Shown here piece by piece: positions 8,020 to 17,648 of a stretch of DNA of 64,000 bases. The DNA comes from JASHVB01 sp963780805. GTDB taxonomy: Bacteria; Pseudomonadota; Alphaproteobacteria; Acetobacterales; Acetobacteraceae. The notes beneath the pieces are model-generated. The model saw only the letters and a program-made list of their open reading frames with translations, was not told the origin of the DNA and made no database searches. The first letter of the stretch is position 1. Each line of letters opens with the position of its first letter. Made by a program: the position numbers and the translations under genes. The stretch lies in assembly GCA_963780805.1 (NCBI GenBank), contig CAWADP010000013.1:62001-126000 (forward strand). Direction: 5' to 3'.

Positions 8020-9372
8020 ATGCCCCCGATCGAGCATGTCGTGGTGCTCATGCTGGAGAACCGCTCGTTCGACTGCATGCTCGGCTGGCTCTACCGCGAC
8101 CGGCCGGATTTCGACGGCCTGCGCGGCGGCGAGTCAAATCCATGGCACCGGGATGACGGCACCGTGCAGCAGATCCCCGTCTGGAACGACGGTACGATCA
8201 CCGCCGACGCGGCCGCGATCCCTGATCCCGACCCCGGCGAAGTGTTCGAAGACATGACCATGCAGATCTACGGCCTGCGCCCCGACGGCACGCCGCGGAT
8301 GAACGGCTTCGTCGACAACTATGTGCGCCAGCCTGCCCACGGCGCCAGCCTGGATCCCCGCGCCGTGATGCACTGCTTCATGCCGGAGCAATTGCCCGTG
8401 CTCAGCTTGCTCGCGCGGTCCTTCGGGGTGAGCGATCGCTGGTTCGCCTCCGCCCCCTGTGAGACCTGGCCCAACCGGCTGTTCGTGCATACCGGCACCG
8501 GCGGCGGCCAGGTGAACAACGCCGCGATGCAACGGCCGTTCATCCTGCCCTCGGTGTTCCACCGGCTGGCGACGCGGGGCCGGCGCTGGAAGGTGTATTT
8601 CCACGACGTGCCGCAGACCGCTGCGCTGGTCAGCCTGTGGCCGTGGATCCCCACGCATTTCCGTTTCTTCGAGCCCGAGTTCTGTCTCGACGCGGCGAAC
8701 GGCACCCTGCCGCACTACAGCTTCATCGAACCACGCTACTTCCCCAACCGGCTGTGCAACCGCATCCCCAACGATGCGCATCCGCCGCACAACGTCGCCT
8801 ACGCGGAGCAATTGATCGCGCAGGTCTATAACGCGGTGCGCAGCGGTGCCGCCTGGGACCGCACGCTGCTGGTGATCGTGTTCGACGAGCATGGCGGCTG
8901 CTACGACCACGTGCCGCCACCCGCTGCGATTCCCGCCGGCTTGCCGGCGCCAAACGGCTTCACGTTCGATCGATATGGGCCGCGTGTCCCGGCGGTGGTG
9001 GTGTCGCCCTATGTGCCGCCGGGCAGCGTGATCCGCCCTCCGCGGGATGGACCGCCCTTCGACCACACCTCCATCATCGCCACGTTGGACAGTATGTTCG
9101 ATCTCGGCGCGCCGCTGAGTGCACGCGCCGCGCGGGCACCCGGCCTGCTGTCGGCCCTGACGCTGCCGCGGCCGGAGAATGACGGACCGGCGCGCATCGA
9201 TGCGAGGGAAACCCAGCCTGACCGAGAGGAGATGCATGCCGCGCATCACCTGCATCGCAACAACTACCAGCGCCGCCTGATGTGGCCGGTCACGTTGATG
9301 GCCGCGGGTGCGGCGAAAGCCGCCGCCCATGCCCATCGCGCGCGGCGCAGCTTGCGGCGCACCCGGAGCTGA
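8020..9372 (+). CDS. Phospholipase C / acid phosphatase-type phosphoesterase
   Basis: The 450-residue protein belongs to the phosphoesterase family that holds bacterial non-toxic phospholipase C and AcpA-type acid phosphatases. Motifs: 'IEHVVVLMLENRSFDCMLGW' (residues 4-23, containing the metal-ligand 'ENRSFD'), 'PCETWPNRLFVHTGTGGGQ', 'VIVFDEHGGCYDHVPPP' and 'YGPRVPAVVVSPYVPPGSV'. I chose the ATG at 8020 because it follows GGAGAAGCGG and gives the family N-terminus; the frame is open far upstream but through repeat DNA. No signal peptide is seen from this start, so a cytoplasmic enzyme or a missed leader are both possible. Confidence 0.9.
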   Translation: MPPIEHVVVLMLENRSFDCMLGWLYRDRPDFDGLRGGESNPWHRDDGTVQQIPVWNDGTITADAAAIPDPDPGEVFEDMTMQIYGLRPDGTPRMNGFVDNYVRQPAHGASLDPRAVMHCFMPEQLPVLSLLARSFGVSDRWFASAPCETWPNRLFVHTGTGGGQVNNAAMQRPFILPSVFHRLATRGRRWKVYFHDVPQTAALVSLWPWIPTHFRFFEPEFCLDAANGTLPHYSFIEPRYFPNRLCNRIPNDAHPPHNVAYAEQLIAQVYNAVRSGAAWDRTLLVIVFDEHGGCYDHVPPPAAIPAGLPAPNGFTFDRYGPRVPAVVVSPYVPPGSVIRPPRDGPPFDHTSIIATLDSMFDLGAPLSARAARAPGLLSALTLPRPENDGPARIDARETQPDREEMHAAHHLHRNNYQRRLMWPVTLMAAGAAKAAAHAHRARRSLRRTRS

Positions 9373-9726
9373 AACGGCCATCGCCCCGATCCTATGCGGC
9401 AACGCTCTCGTGGGATGTACCGGGCACCGTTCGTGGCGGCCGGTTCGATCGTGCTCGGGTACGCGCGTCCGAATGCGTCCAGACCGGCTTGCACGCGCGC
9501 CGAAGCCGTTTGCATGACGCCGAACTTCGCGTTCGGCTCTGTTGCCCGCCTCCAGCGGGGCCAGGACACGGCTGCCCGCGTCATGCACCGCATGGTGCGG
9601 CTCGTTGCGGTCCTTCGCGGTTCGTCGCGTTCCGGTCGGCTCTGCGCCCACGGCGGTCATCCGAGAGCTTATCCGCCATTCCTGGGAGCGGACTTTCGCA
9701 AGTGCGGTATTTGTCGCGGGCCTAAC
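9373..9726. other. Intergenic stretch with no gene recognised
   Basis: I see no convincing coding sequence, RNA or repeat in these 354 bp between the phosphoesterase and the converging hsdR gene. Confidence 0.5.
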
Positions 9727-12056
9727 TCACCGGGCATAGAGATGAGCCTGAAAGCCAACAAACGCTTCACGTATTTTCGCAACACCCCCCAGCTCGGCCG
9801 CCGCATCGCTGACAGCGCGGTACTTCAGCTCCAGAAGATGCGGTAGCTTCGACTGGTCGAGTTCGCCCACGCCCTCGCTGACATATTGCGACAGGACGAA
9901 ATCAAGAAAGGCCTGAAGTTTCAGATCATAGCTTGTGGTGATAAAGGGCCGGCTGGCGTCGGCGCGTGCCTGCCGGGTGATCGGTGAAAGCGCGAACGCG
10001 ATATATGCCAGCACGTCGTAAAGATCACTGTTCTCTGCATCTATCATACGCTCGATCTCGCGGAGCTGCTCGCGGCCGTAGCCCTTCTCGGCCAGGCTAT
10101 CCAACAGCGCCTTGCGGGTGTCCGGCAGGCTCCATAGTGCGCGCAGCTCGTCCTCGTCCTTGAACAGCGCCGGCAGCTCACCGAACAGGCGCGTGACGAA
10201 CTCGGCCGCCGACATCGGCCTTCCATCGACGCTCGAGAACGTCGTCGCTGTCATATGCTGGATGCGGCGCTCCTTTCCGTCGGCAAGTTTGATTCGGATC
10301 GTCACGGGGTGCTGCCGCGGATCCGGCACGGGCGGTTCCGCGGGAGGCTCCGACATTTCGTAGTCGTCCGGCCGGACACGCACGGGTGGAGCGACCGGCT
10401 CCATCGGCTCGCCGTCCCACTCGGGATCGCTGAAGTGCTCGTAAGCTTTCACGAAGTCATAGATCGTGAAGTAATCCTTGCCGTCGAACAGCCGCGTCCC
10501 GCGGCCGATGATCTGCTTGAACTCGATCATCGAATTGATCGGCCGCATCAGCACGATGTTGCGCACGTTGCGCGCATCGACACCGGTTGAAAGCTTCTGC
10601 GACGTGGTCAGGATCGTCGGAATGGTCTTCTCGTTGTCCTGGAAGGTGCGCAGGAACTGGTCGCCGAGCGCGCCGTCCCGCGCTGTCACCCGGACGCAGT
10701 AATTTGGCTCCTTGCTCGTCTTCATCTGGTTCACCAGGTCGCGCACGGCCGCGCGTGATCCTGGGTGGCGCAGAAAACCAGGGTCTTCTGGCTCTGGTCG
10801 ATGATGTCCATGAACAGCTTCACGCGGTATTTTTCTCGCGCGGCGATCTCGATGATGCGGTTGAACTCGCTTTCGGTGTAGCGCCGCCCTTCCTCGACCT
10901 CGCCCTCGATCATCTCGTCGTCGCTGGTATAGACGTAGTCGTCGAGCGTGGTGGCGATCTGCTTCACCTTGAAGGGCGTGAGGAAGCCGTCGTTGATCCC
11001 GTCCTTCAGGGAGTAGATGTAAACCGGCTCGCCGAAATAGGCGTAGGTATCGGCATTGGCTTTGCGCTTGGGCGTCGCCGTCAGGCCGAGCTGCACGGCG
11101 GGCGCGAAATAATTTAGGATGGCGCGCCAGTTGCCTTCGTCGTTCGCGCCGCCGCGATGGCATTCGTCGATGACGATGAAGTCGAAGAAGTCGGGCGGGT
11201 AATCGCCGAAGCTCGGCGCGGGCTGCCCGGCCGCATCCCGGCCGGTCATGAAGGTCTGGAAGATGGTGAAGAAGATGTTGCCGTTCTTCGGCACGCGGCC
11301 CTTCTTGCGGATGATCTCGGGGTCGATCCGCACGAGCGCGTCTTCCGGGAAGGCCGAGAACGCGTTGTAGGCCTGGTCGGCGAGGATGTTGCGGTCGGCC
11401 AGGAACAGGATGCGCGGCCGCCGGGTGGGCTCGGCTTCGCGCTTCCAGTCGGCGAGGTTCCAGCGGCTCTGGAACAGCTTCCAGGCGAGCTGGAACGCGA
11501 TGAAGGTCTTGCCGGTGCCGGTCGCCAGCGTCAGCAGGATGCGGTCCTGACCCGCCGCAATGGCCTCCAGCACGCGCCTTATGGCGATGTCCTGGTAGTA
11601 GCGCGCCTGCCAGTAGCCGCCCTTGTCCTCGAACGGGATGGCGGCGAAGCGGTCGCGCCAGACATTCTGCTCCGCGAAAACACGATTCCAGAGTTCGTCC
11701 GGGGTGGGATATTGGGCGACGTACTCTTCCGCGCCGGTCGTCATATCGACCTGGTAGATGCCGGCGCCGTTGGTGGAGTAGGCGAAGCGGGTCTGCAATT
11801 TCTCCGCGTATTTCTTGGCCTGGCCGAGGCCTTCAGTGTCGGGCAGGTCCCGCCTCTTGGCCTCGATCACCGCGAGCTTGTGGTTGCGGTAGGTCAGCAC
11901 GTAGTCGGCGATGTCCTGGGCGGCCCGCACGCCCGCGCCTTGCAGGCGGCCGAGGGTGATGACCTCGCGCCTGACACGGCTGGCCTCCACCACGCCCCAG
12001 CCGGCCGCTTTCAAGGCGGGGTCGATCAGCTCGGCGCGGGTTTCGGCCTCGTTCAT
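9727..12056 (-). pseudogene. hsdR: Type I restriction endonuclease subunit R, frameshifted
   Basis: Together two frames encode a complete HsdR of about 776 residues. The N-terminal part (ATG at 12056) has the nuclease core 'DIADYVLTYRNHKLAVIEAKRRD', Walker A 'TLATGTGKT' and the DEAD-like box 'IDECHRGG'. The C-terminal part has helicase motif VI 'QIIGRGTRLFDGKD' and the usual C-terminal helical region. The frames switch near 10750-10756, where CACGCGCGGCCGTG reads one base short of the expected HAAAVRDL codons. Either the gene is inactive, or a G was lost in sequencing. The partners hsdM and hsdS lie 1.6-4.6 kb upstream on the same strand and are intact. Confidence 0.88.
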
Positions 12057-12192
12057 GCAATGATTCTACATGAAAACGGCGTATCGTTCCACACAGTGGC
12101 ATGGATTGGTGGACACGATCGCCAGGAAATACACCATGATCGGTTCGGCCAGCGGGGTCGTCATATGGCTGCTCCGCCCTGACCGACGCCGG

Positions 12193-12603
12193 TCAGGGCG
12201 GCAGTCGCGCCGCCGGCGTCTCCAGCGTCAGATGTGCGATGTAGCCGGAACGGCTTTCGCCGGCCGCCTGGGCCAGCGCATCGAGACGTCGCAGTACCCG
12301 CCGCGGCAATGTGATGTTCACCCGCTCGATGGTGTCGTCCAGAAGTGCCGCGTCCAGCGTGATGATGCCGAACATCCACCCCGCGTAATCTGGTTTCCGG
12401 CGCAAGGTCTCAAGGCTCGACGGCGCGGGGATGGCCTCGCCGGCGTCAAGCGCGGCATCGATCCAGGCGGCTGCCGCTTCCTCCGCGCCGAGGACAGCCT
12501 CGTCCATGCTGTCGCCGGCGGAGAAGCAACCGGGAAGGTCCGGCACGATGACGCCGAACGCCGTGGCGCCGGTGCCGGGTTCGATCACGATGGGATAGCG
12601 CAC
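12193..12603 (-). CDS. hicB: HicB-family antitoxin
   Basis: The 136-residue protein has the HicB partial RNase H-like fold at the N-terminus ('FGVIVPDLPGCFSAGDSMDEAVLGAEEAAAAWIDAALDAGEAIPAPSS') and a ribbon-helix-helix DNA-binding end ('VNITLPRRVLRRLDALAQAAGESRSGYIAHL'). It neutralises HicA and represses the operon. The start is GTG at 12603, 15 bp after hicA, behind a TAGGAGGCAATT ribosome-binding site. It is interposed between hsdS and hsdR. Confidence 0.92.
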   Translation of the reverse strand: MRYPIVIEPGTGATAFGVIVPDLPGCFSAGDSMDEAVLGAEEAAAAWIDAALDAGEAIPAPSSLETLRRKPDYAGWMFGIITLDAALLDDTIERVNITLPRRVLRRLDALAQAAGESRSGYIAHLTLETPAARLPP

Positions 12604-12618
12604 GGTCTCAATTGCCTC

Positions 12619-12798
12619 CTACAGGCCGGCTTGTTTGCGGATCGCGGCTACCAGGCCGGTGCCGAGATCCTTCTTCGGGTGCGGCACGACGATGTGGCCG
12701 GGGCGGTCGGTATGCTTGAAGACGTGATGCGAGCCGCGCACGCGGTCCAGGACCCATCCGGCGGCCTTGAGTTCCCCGATCAGGTCTGCGCTTTTCAT
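12619..12798 (-). CDS. hicA: HicA-family toxin (mRNA interferase)
   Basis: The 59-residue protein (MKSADLIGELKAAGWVLDRVRGSHHVFKH…) has the double-stranded-RNA-binding-like fold of HicA, which cleaves mRNA without the ribosome. The catalytic His lies in 'RGSHHVFKH' and 'IVVPHPKKDLGTGLVAAIRKQAGL' is the standard C-terminus. The ATG at 12798 is within a longer open frame whose upstream part is not HicA-like. Toxin-first order with hicB 15 bp downstream is normal for this family. Confidence 0.92.
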   Translation of the reverse strand: MKSADLIGELKAAGWVLDRVRGSHHVFKHTDRPGHIVVPHPKKDLGTGLVAAIRKQAGL

Positions 12799-12928
12799 CG
12801 TGCGCATCATACACACAGGCACGCGAGTGTCAACGATACGCATTGGCCTGAGACGCCAGCAGCCCTCCGTTGCGGGCGAACCTGTTGTTTCGGCCCGGCT
12901 CCTGGACGTGATACCGTGCGGCGACCGG

Positions 12929-13117
12929 ATGGCAGGAATGACGCGGCGCATGGAGGAGCAGATCAGGCGGCAGGTACCACGGGCAGTGACCGAGGGGCTG
13001 GATGCCAGCGTGCGCGACCTTGCGGCGAGACGCGTTGGCGATGCCGGTACCGTGCAGCACGAGGCGAGGCGCATGCTGGAGACGTTTGAGAAATGCTCCG
13101 ATTGCGGAAGCCGTTGA
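12929..13117 (+). CDS. Possible small protein of unknown function
   Basis: An ATG at 12929 opens 62 residues (MAGMTRRMEEQIRRQVPRAVTEGLDASVRDLAARRVGD…FEKCSDCGSR), predicted helical and charged, ending with a C-x2-C pair. It is divergent to hicA. I have no family match and no good ribosome-binding site, so this may be a chance frame. Confidence 0.22.
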   Translation: MAGMTRRMEEQIRRQVPRAVTEGLDASVRDLAARRVGDAGTVQHEARRMLETFEKCSDCGSR

Positions 13118-13174
13118 TGCGACTGCCTTGGCTTGGCGGCCCCCCCGCCACGGCCGGTGCGAACCGCAGCCAAG

Positions 13175-13554
13175 TTTTTTCAGCACGGAGGAAATGCGGA
13201 GAACACGGTGATCACGGAGCAGAAGCGGTTGTCTTCGACGGAAGCTACACCACGTAGCGACGAAGGCCGTCCACCAGGCGTGGCACGTTGAAGTTCGGCA
13301 GCAGACCGACGTGGATTCCGCTCATGCGCAGGTAGGTTCGGAGTTGCACCGCATGGATTGGCAGAATGGTGCTGACTGCGTTTGCCAATTCTCGGCACAG
13401 GCGCATCTCATATACGGATTCTAACAGTCCGGGGCCGGTATGCCGGTGCACCTCGATCGCCAACCCGATCACCCGATCGGTCAACGGTTCCGCAAGAAGC
13501 ATAACGCCCACTCCGTGAGCACCGTGCTCTCCGCACTTTCTCCGTGCTGAAAAT
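13175..13554. repeat. Inverted-repeat-bounded cassette around a GxxExxY gene
   Basis: The left arm 13175-13219 (beginning TTTTTTCAGCACGGAG and ending GATCACGGAG) and the right arm 13511-13554 are reverse complements apart from a few mismatches and one indel. Each arm repeats a CACGGAG-like motif. Between the arms lies the deleted GxxExxY gene and nothing else. Confidence 0.85.
13245..13502 (-). pseudogene. GxxExxY protein with internal deletion
   Basis: From the ATG at 13502 the 85 codons begin MLLAEPLTDRVIGLAIEVHRHTGPGLLESVYEMRLCRELANA, which has the family motif GxxExxY in 'GLLESVY', then jump to 'VSTILPIHAVQLRTYLRMSGIHVGLLPNFNV', the family C-terminus. The middle third, with the 'YK…FRADILVADEVIVELKTVE' nuclease-like core seen in the intact copy at 24435-24815, is missing. 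The frame stays open across the joint, so a short product is possible but should lack the presumed active site. Confidence 0.8.
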
Positions 13555-13691
13555 CTATGAAACGTTAACGCACCGGCATCGCATGTGTGGCCTCGGCAAC
13601 GCGCCATGCCGGCGACGACCACAGTGCGGCGGCCCGGGTGTGGTTCAACCAGAGAGCGAGGGCGATCGGTTCGGCGCGGGTTTCGGCGTTG

Positions 13692-14936
13692 TTATTCAGC
13701 GGCTTCCGGCAGGGCTTTTTCGGGGTGTGCAGTTAGTTCACCAGAGAACGCCTGGCGCAGGATGGATTGCTTCAGCTCTGCGAGACTATCCAGCTTTTGC
13801 TGGTAGACCAATTCGAGATCTTTACTCGCCGCCGCTATGGCTTCGATCCTGTCCGTAATGACCAGTTGGTCGGCGATGGGCGGAAGTGTGACAGGGAGTG
13901 CTGAGAGCGCCTGCTGGTTCAAACTGCTGATGTTTGTACCATCGCCGCTCTCAATGAGCATCTCCCGAGACGCCCTCGATTTCAGAAAATGAACCAGATA
14001 TGCCGGAGATATTTCCTCTGAAGCGGTGCGAATTCTGATAGTAAAGCCGGAATGAGACGTTTTCTCGGGAACTTCGCCGGCCAGAATGCAGCGTCCGATA
14101 AGCTGCTTGTTACCATTCGACCGGACCGTCAAAATATCCCCGACCCGAAGCTCGTAATCAGCGCTCAGTCGACCGTCGATTTGTGCCGTCTCCAGTTGAC
14201 CGGTCGGAACATAAACATTCTTCAGAAAGTCTTTCACGCCGACGATTTTGATAATCTCGCCCTTGCTACCCTTCGTAAAATTTAGCCCGTTCTTGAATGC
14301 CGCGATGTCCCCCAGCTTTTTCTGAACCCATCCCTTTCTTAGCTTGACAAAGACAGAATCAAGATAGCTCTCGAACAGCTCGCGGGAATTGGCGAGGTTC
14401 TTCTCGGTGTTCGCAATCGCCGTGTCGATCCCCTCGAACGCTTCATCAAGAAGGGCAACAATGCGCTTTTGCTCAAGAAGCGGCGGGATGGGTACAGTGA
14501 GGGCGGCTAATTTGGTAGCATTGAAGCCGCCTTGCGCACTTCCCGTGGAACCGTCTTTGATCGCTTGCCAGTAGTCGTCAGTCTGAAAGAAAAGCGATAA
14601 GAAATCTGGCAGCAGTCTCGCATCCGTTAATCGCAGTCGGATTAGGATTAGGTAAGAGGCGAAAACAGCTTCCGGCGGGTCGTAGACGAGAAAGCTCTTA
14701 CCAGTAGTCGCGCCAGTCCGTGCGAAAACAATGTCACCCGTTGCCAGGCGGTATTTGGTAACGTTTGCGGCACCAATGGTGCAGTAGGGCACGCTGTCCC
14801 AGTCAACATGGTCCTCCTGGATATCCGTGATACGAAGAAAACGAGGGCCAACAGCCTCGTATGAAGCGCTTTCTGTATAACCGTAGTTAATTGCAGATAC
14901 TGAGCCAAGCGGCCGAGTTTTCCACCCCTCTCTCAC
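13692..14936 (-). CDS. hsdS: Type I restriction-modification specificity subunit
   Basis: The 414-residue HsdS sets the recognition sequence for the HsdM/HsdR complex. It has two target-recognition domains, roughly residues 1-190 and 205-395, each ending in a long helical spacer ('IPPLLEQKRIVALLDEAFEGIDTAIANTEKNLANSRELFESYLDSVF' and 'LPPIADQLVITDRIEAIAAASKDLELVYQQKLDSLAELKQSILRQAFSGEL'). The start overlaps the hsdM stop by 4 bp (ATGA). Base composition is clearly more AT-rich than the neighbours, as is common for exchanged HsdS domains. Confidence 0.95.
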   Translation of the reverse strand: MREGWKTRPLGSVSAINYGYTESASYEAVGPRFLRITDIQEDHVDWDSVPYCTIGAANVTKYRLATGDIVFARTGATTGKSFLVYDPPEAVFASYLILIRLRLTDARLLPDFLSLFFQTDDYWQAIKDGSTGSAQGGFNATKLAALTVPIPPLLEQKRIVALLDEAFEGIDTAIANTEKNLANSRELFESYLDSVFVKLRKGWVQKKLGDIAAFKNGLNFTKGSKGEIIKIVGVKDFLKNVYVPTGQLETAQIDGRLSADYELRVGDILTVRSNGNKQLIGRCILAGEVPEKTSHSGFTIRIRTASEEISPAYLVHFLKSRASREMLIESGDGTNISSLNQQALSALPVTLPPIADQLVITDRIEAIAAASKDLELVYQQKLDSLAELKQSILRQAFSGELTAHPEKALPEAAE

Positions 14937-16696
14937 AGCAACCCCCGAATACCTTCGAGGATGCGCGCGCTCTCAAGATCGAGCGTCGCCATCTCGGCAA
15001 TGATGTCTTGCGGATCGCGCAAAGCGTCTTCGTCACCCTTGTTGGGATTCTTTACGGAAAGGTCGAAACTCGTCCGATCAATGCTCGCTACATCGACTGT
15101 CCATGATTTCTCCGACTCGGCAAAGTCTGCCTGCAACGCCACAAACTCCTTCAGGTCATCGTCGTTCAGCGCATTCGTCTTCCCCAAATTCCGCCCCGGA
15201 TCGAGCTGGTAGTACCAAACCCTCCGCGTGGGTGCGCCCTTCTTGAAAAACAGCACGACTGTCTTCACCCCGGCGCCCTGAAACACCCCGCCGGGGCAAT
15301 CGAGCACGGTATGCAGGTTGCAACTCTCCAGCAGCTCCTGCCGCAGCGCCCGCGCCGCCCCGTCCGAGTTCGACAGGAAGGTGTTCTTGATGACGATGGC
15401 CGGCCGGCCGCCCGCCTTCAGGTGCTTGATGAAATGCTGCAGGAACAGAAACGCCGTTTCCCCGGTCTTGATCGGGAAATTCTGCTGCACCTCCGGCCGC
15501 TCCTTCCCGCCGAACGGCGGGTTGGCCATGATCACCTCGAACCGGTCCTTCTCCTGCACGTCGGCCAGGTTCTCGGTCAGCGTGTTGGTGTGCACGATGT
15601 TCGGCGCATCGATGCCGTGCAGGATCATGTTCATCGTGGCGATGACATAGGCGAGGCTCTTCTTTTCCTTGCCGTAGAAGGTGCGCGTTTGCAGCGTCTG
15701 CAACTGGCTGGTGGTCAACTCGCCCTGGCGGAGATAGTCGTAAGCCTCGCACAGGAAGCCGGCGGACCCGAGCGCGCCGTCGTAGATGCGCTCGCCGATC
15801 TTCGGCCTGGTCACCTGGATCATGGCGCGAATCAGCGGGCGCGGCGTGTAATACTCCCCGCCGTTGCGGCCCGCGTTCCCCATGTTCCTGATCTTGGCTT
15901 CGTACAGATGGGAAAGCTCGTGCTTCTCCTTCTGCGAGCGGAAGCGCAGTTCGTCCACCAGTTCCAGCGCGTCGCGCAGCGAATAGCCGCTCTGGAAGCG
16001 GTTCTTTATCTCGCTGAAGATTTCGCCAATCTTGTATTCGATGGTGTCCGGCCCGGTGGCGCGCTGCCGGAAGCCCTGCAAATAGGGGAAGAGCTGCCGG
16101 TTCACGTAGTCGATCAGGTCGTCGCCGCTCAGCGCATTGTCATGGTCAAACGAGCCGTCAGCCTTCCGGGGCGCCGCCCATTTCGACCAACGATGGGCAT
16201 CGCCGATGATGCGGGTGTATGGCTTGCCGACAAGCTCGGCTTCCATCGCCCGGCTCTGTTCCATGTCGTCCAGATATTTCAGGAACAACAGCCACGACGT
16301 TTGCTCGGTATAGTCCAGCTCGGTCGTGCACCCGGCCTCTTTCCACAGGACATCGTCGATATTCTTGAAGGTCTGTTCGAACGGGCTTCCGCCGTTGCGA
16401 CCGGAGTTCCGGGTCGAGAGCGGCGCTGCAGAGGCCTTTTGCTCCTGAGGAGCGCGGGCGGCCGGAACAGCGACGGCGCTCGGCTCGGCTGCATGATCCG
16501 GGGTTGCAGCGAGGCTGACCGACCCTCCGCGCCCACGTCCCTTGGTGATCGTCCCATCCTCGATCAGCGCGGCGTGGATCCCCCAATACGTGTCGTCCTG
16601 CCATCCCAGTACCGCTTGCAGTTTGCCGTTTCCAGCACTGCCGCCCAGGGATTCCAATGCGGTTACAAACCGTTGGCGCAAACTTTCGCGAACCAT
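14933..16696 (-). CDS. hsdM: Type I restriction-modification DNA methyltransferase subunit
   Basis: The 587-residue N6-adenine methyltransferase starts at the ATG at 16696. Residues 1-60 form a winged-helix-like extension. 'GSPFEQTFKNIDDVLWKEAGCTTELDYTEQTSWLLFLKYLDDME' is the HsdM N-terminal domain. AdoMet motif I is 'YDGALGSAGFLCEAYDY' and catalytic motif IV is 'NPPFGG', followed by 'NFPIKTGETAFLFLQHFIKHL'. It is intact and coupled to hsdS, so methylation may persist even if HsdR is broken. Confidence 0.96.
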   Translation of the reverse strand: MVRESLRQRFVTALESLGGSAGNGKLQAVLGWQDDTYWGIHAALIEDGTITKGRGRGGSVSLAATPDHAAEPSAVAVPAARAPQEQKASAAPLSTRNSGRNGGSPFEQTFKNIDDVLWKEAGCTTELDYTEQTSWLLFLKYLDDMEQSRAMEAELVGKPYTRIIGDAHRWSKWAAPRKADGSFDHDNALSGDDLIDYVNRQLFPYLQGFRQRATGPDTIEYKIGEIFSEIKNRFQSGYSLRDALELVDELRFRSQKEKHELSHLYEAKIRNMGNAGRNGGEYYTPRPLIRAMIQVTRPKIGERIYDGALGSAGFLCEAYDYLRQGELTTSQLQTLQTRTFYGKEKKSLAYVIATMNMILHGIDAPNIVHTNTLTENLADVQEKDRFEVIMANPPFGGKERPEVQQNFPIKTGETAFLFLQHFIKHLKAGGRPAIVIKNTFLSNSDGAARALRQELLESCNLHTVLDCPGGVFQGAGVKTVVLFFKKGAPTRRVWYYQLDPGRNLGKTNALNDDDLKEFVALQADFAESEKSWTVDVASIDRTSFDLSVKNPNKGDEDALRDPQDIIAEMATLDLESARILEGIRGLL

Positions 16697-17147
16697 TCAC
16701 CCTCCCATTGCGCGACCAACATGACTGGCACGGACGTTGCGGCAAGGCTTGAGCTATCGCAAGTGGGCATCGGCGGTGCTACCTGCTGGGCACGTTCCCC
16801 ACCATCTCCGGGAACAATGGCTCATTGATCCCCGGGCACTGGTTAGCAGGTTTACTGAATGGCAGGTTACCGAATCTGTGTGCCTGAAGCCGCCATTCCG
16901 CTCCCGGCCACTTTCGGCCAGTTTGGCTGCGGCTACGGACGTGCGCTCCGGGTCGAAAGCGGCGGTCGTGCGCCGCCGGCCTCCGGCTATCGGCCGACCA
17001 TCCGAACCGGCACGCATGGAGCGGGCAGCGCCGGCTAGCCCTGACCTGGGCCGCCGTTTACCGATTGGACACCTCTTTTCGGCATGGTGGCGACCTGGCC
17101 GGCGGAATCTCCCGCCGCGCCTGCGCTGCCAGGTCAGGGAGGCTCAC
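16697..17147. other. Intergenic region between divergent hsdM and Cache gene
   Basis: These 450 bp separate the divergently transcribed hsdM and the secreted Cache protein gene and should hold both promoters. I cannot point to a confident -35/-10 pair, a repeat or a small gene here. Confidence 0.4.
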
Positions 17148-17621
17148 ATGACCCAATGGATTCTGCGCTTTTTCCTCGCCATCCCCATCTTGCTTGGGAC
17201 ATGGACCGCGACGCCCGCGGCATGGGCGCAAGACGCTCGGGCGCAACAGGGCGGCACGCCGGAGCAAGCGAAAGCGATGGCGATCCGCGCCGCCGATCTG
17301 TTGCGAAAGACGGGCCCGGACGTGGCTTTTCCGGAATTCAACAAGGGCACCGAGTTCCACGACCGCGACCTCTACGTCATGGTGTACGACAAGACCGGCC
17401 GGTGCGTCGCCCACGGCGCCAATCCCGCCCTCATCGGCAAGTCCCTGATCGACCTGAAGGACACCGATGGCACCTACCTCATCCGGGAACTGGTTGCGAT
17501 CGAGGATGCCGGTTGGGTGGACTACAAATGGCCGCACCCGGTCACCAAGAAGATCGAGCCCAAGACCACCTATGTCGTCACCGTCGGCGAATACCGTGTC
17601 GGCGTCGGCGCGTACAAGTAG
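17148..17621 (+). CDS. Secreted single-Cache-domain protein
   Basis: The ATG at 17148 follows CAGGGAGGCTCAC and opens 157 residues with a signal peptide (MTQWILRFFLAIPILLGTWTATPAAWAQ). The mature part is one single-Cache domain: 'AIRAADLLRKTGPDVAFPEFNKGTEFHDRDLYVMVYDKTGRCVAHGANPALIGKSLIDLKDTDG' is the usual small-molecule-binding sheet. Such domains are usually the sensor half of chemoreceptors; here the domain is a free periplasmic protein 27 bp upstream of a chemoreceptor gene. A ligand-binding partner role for that receptor is inferred. Confidence 0.88.
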   Translation: MTQWILRFFLAIPILLGTWTATPAAWAQDARAQQGGTPEQAKAMAIRAADLLRKTGPDVAFPEFNKGTEFHDRDLYVMVYDKTGRCVAHGANPALIGKSLIDLKDTDGTYLIRELVAIEDAGWVDYKWPHPVTKKIEPKTTYVVTVGEYRVGVGAYK

Positions 17622-17648
17622 CTCCGGCGAACCCGGCGGCGACGGGCA

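Noticed and set aside
12619..13173. A longer HicA of 184 codons
   Set aside because: Only the last 59 codons match HicA. The upstream part is not family-like and lacks a ribosome-binding site.
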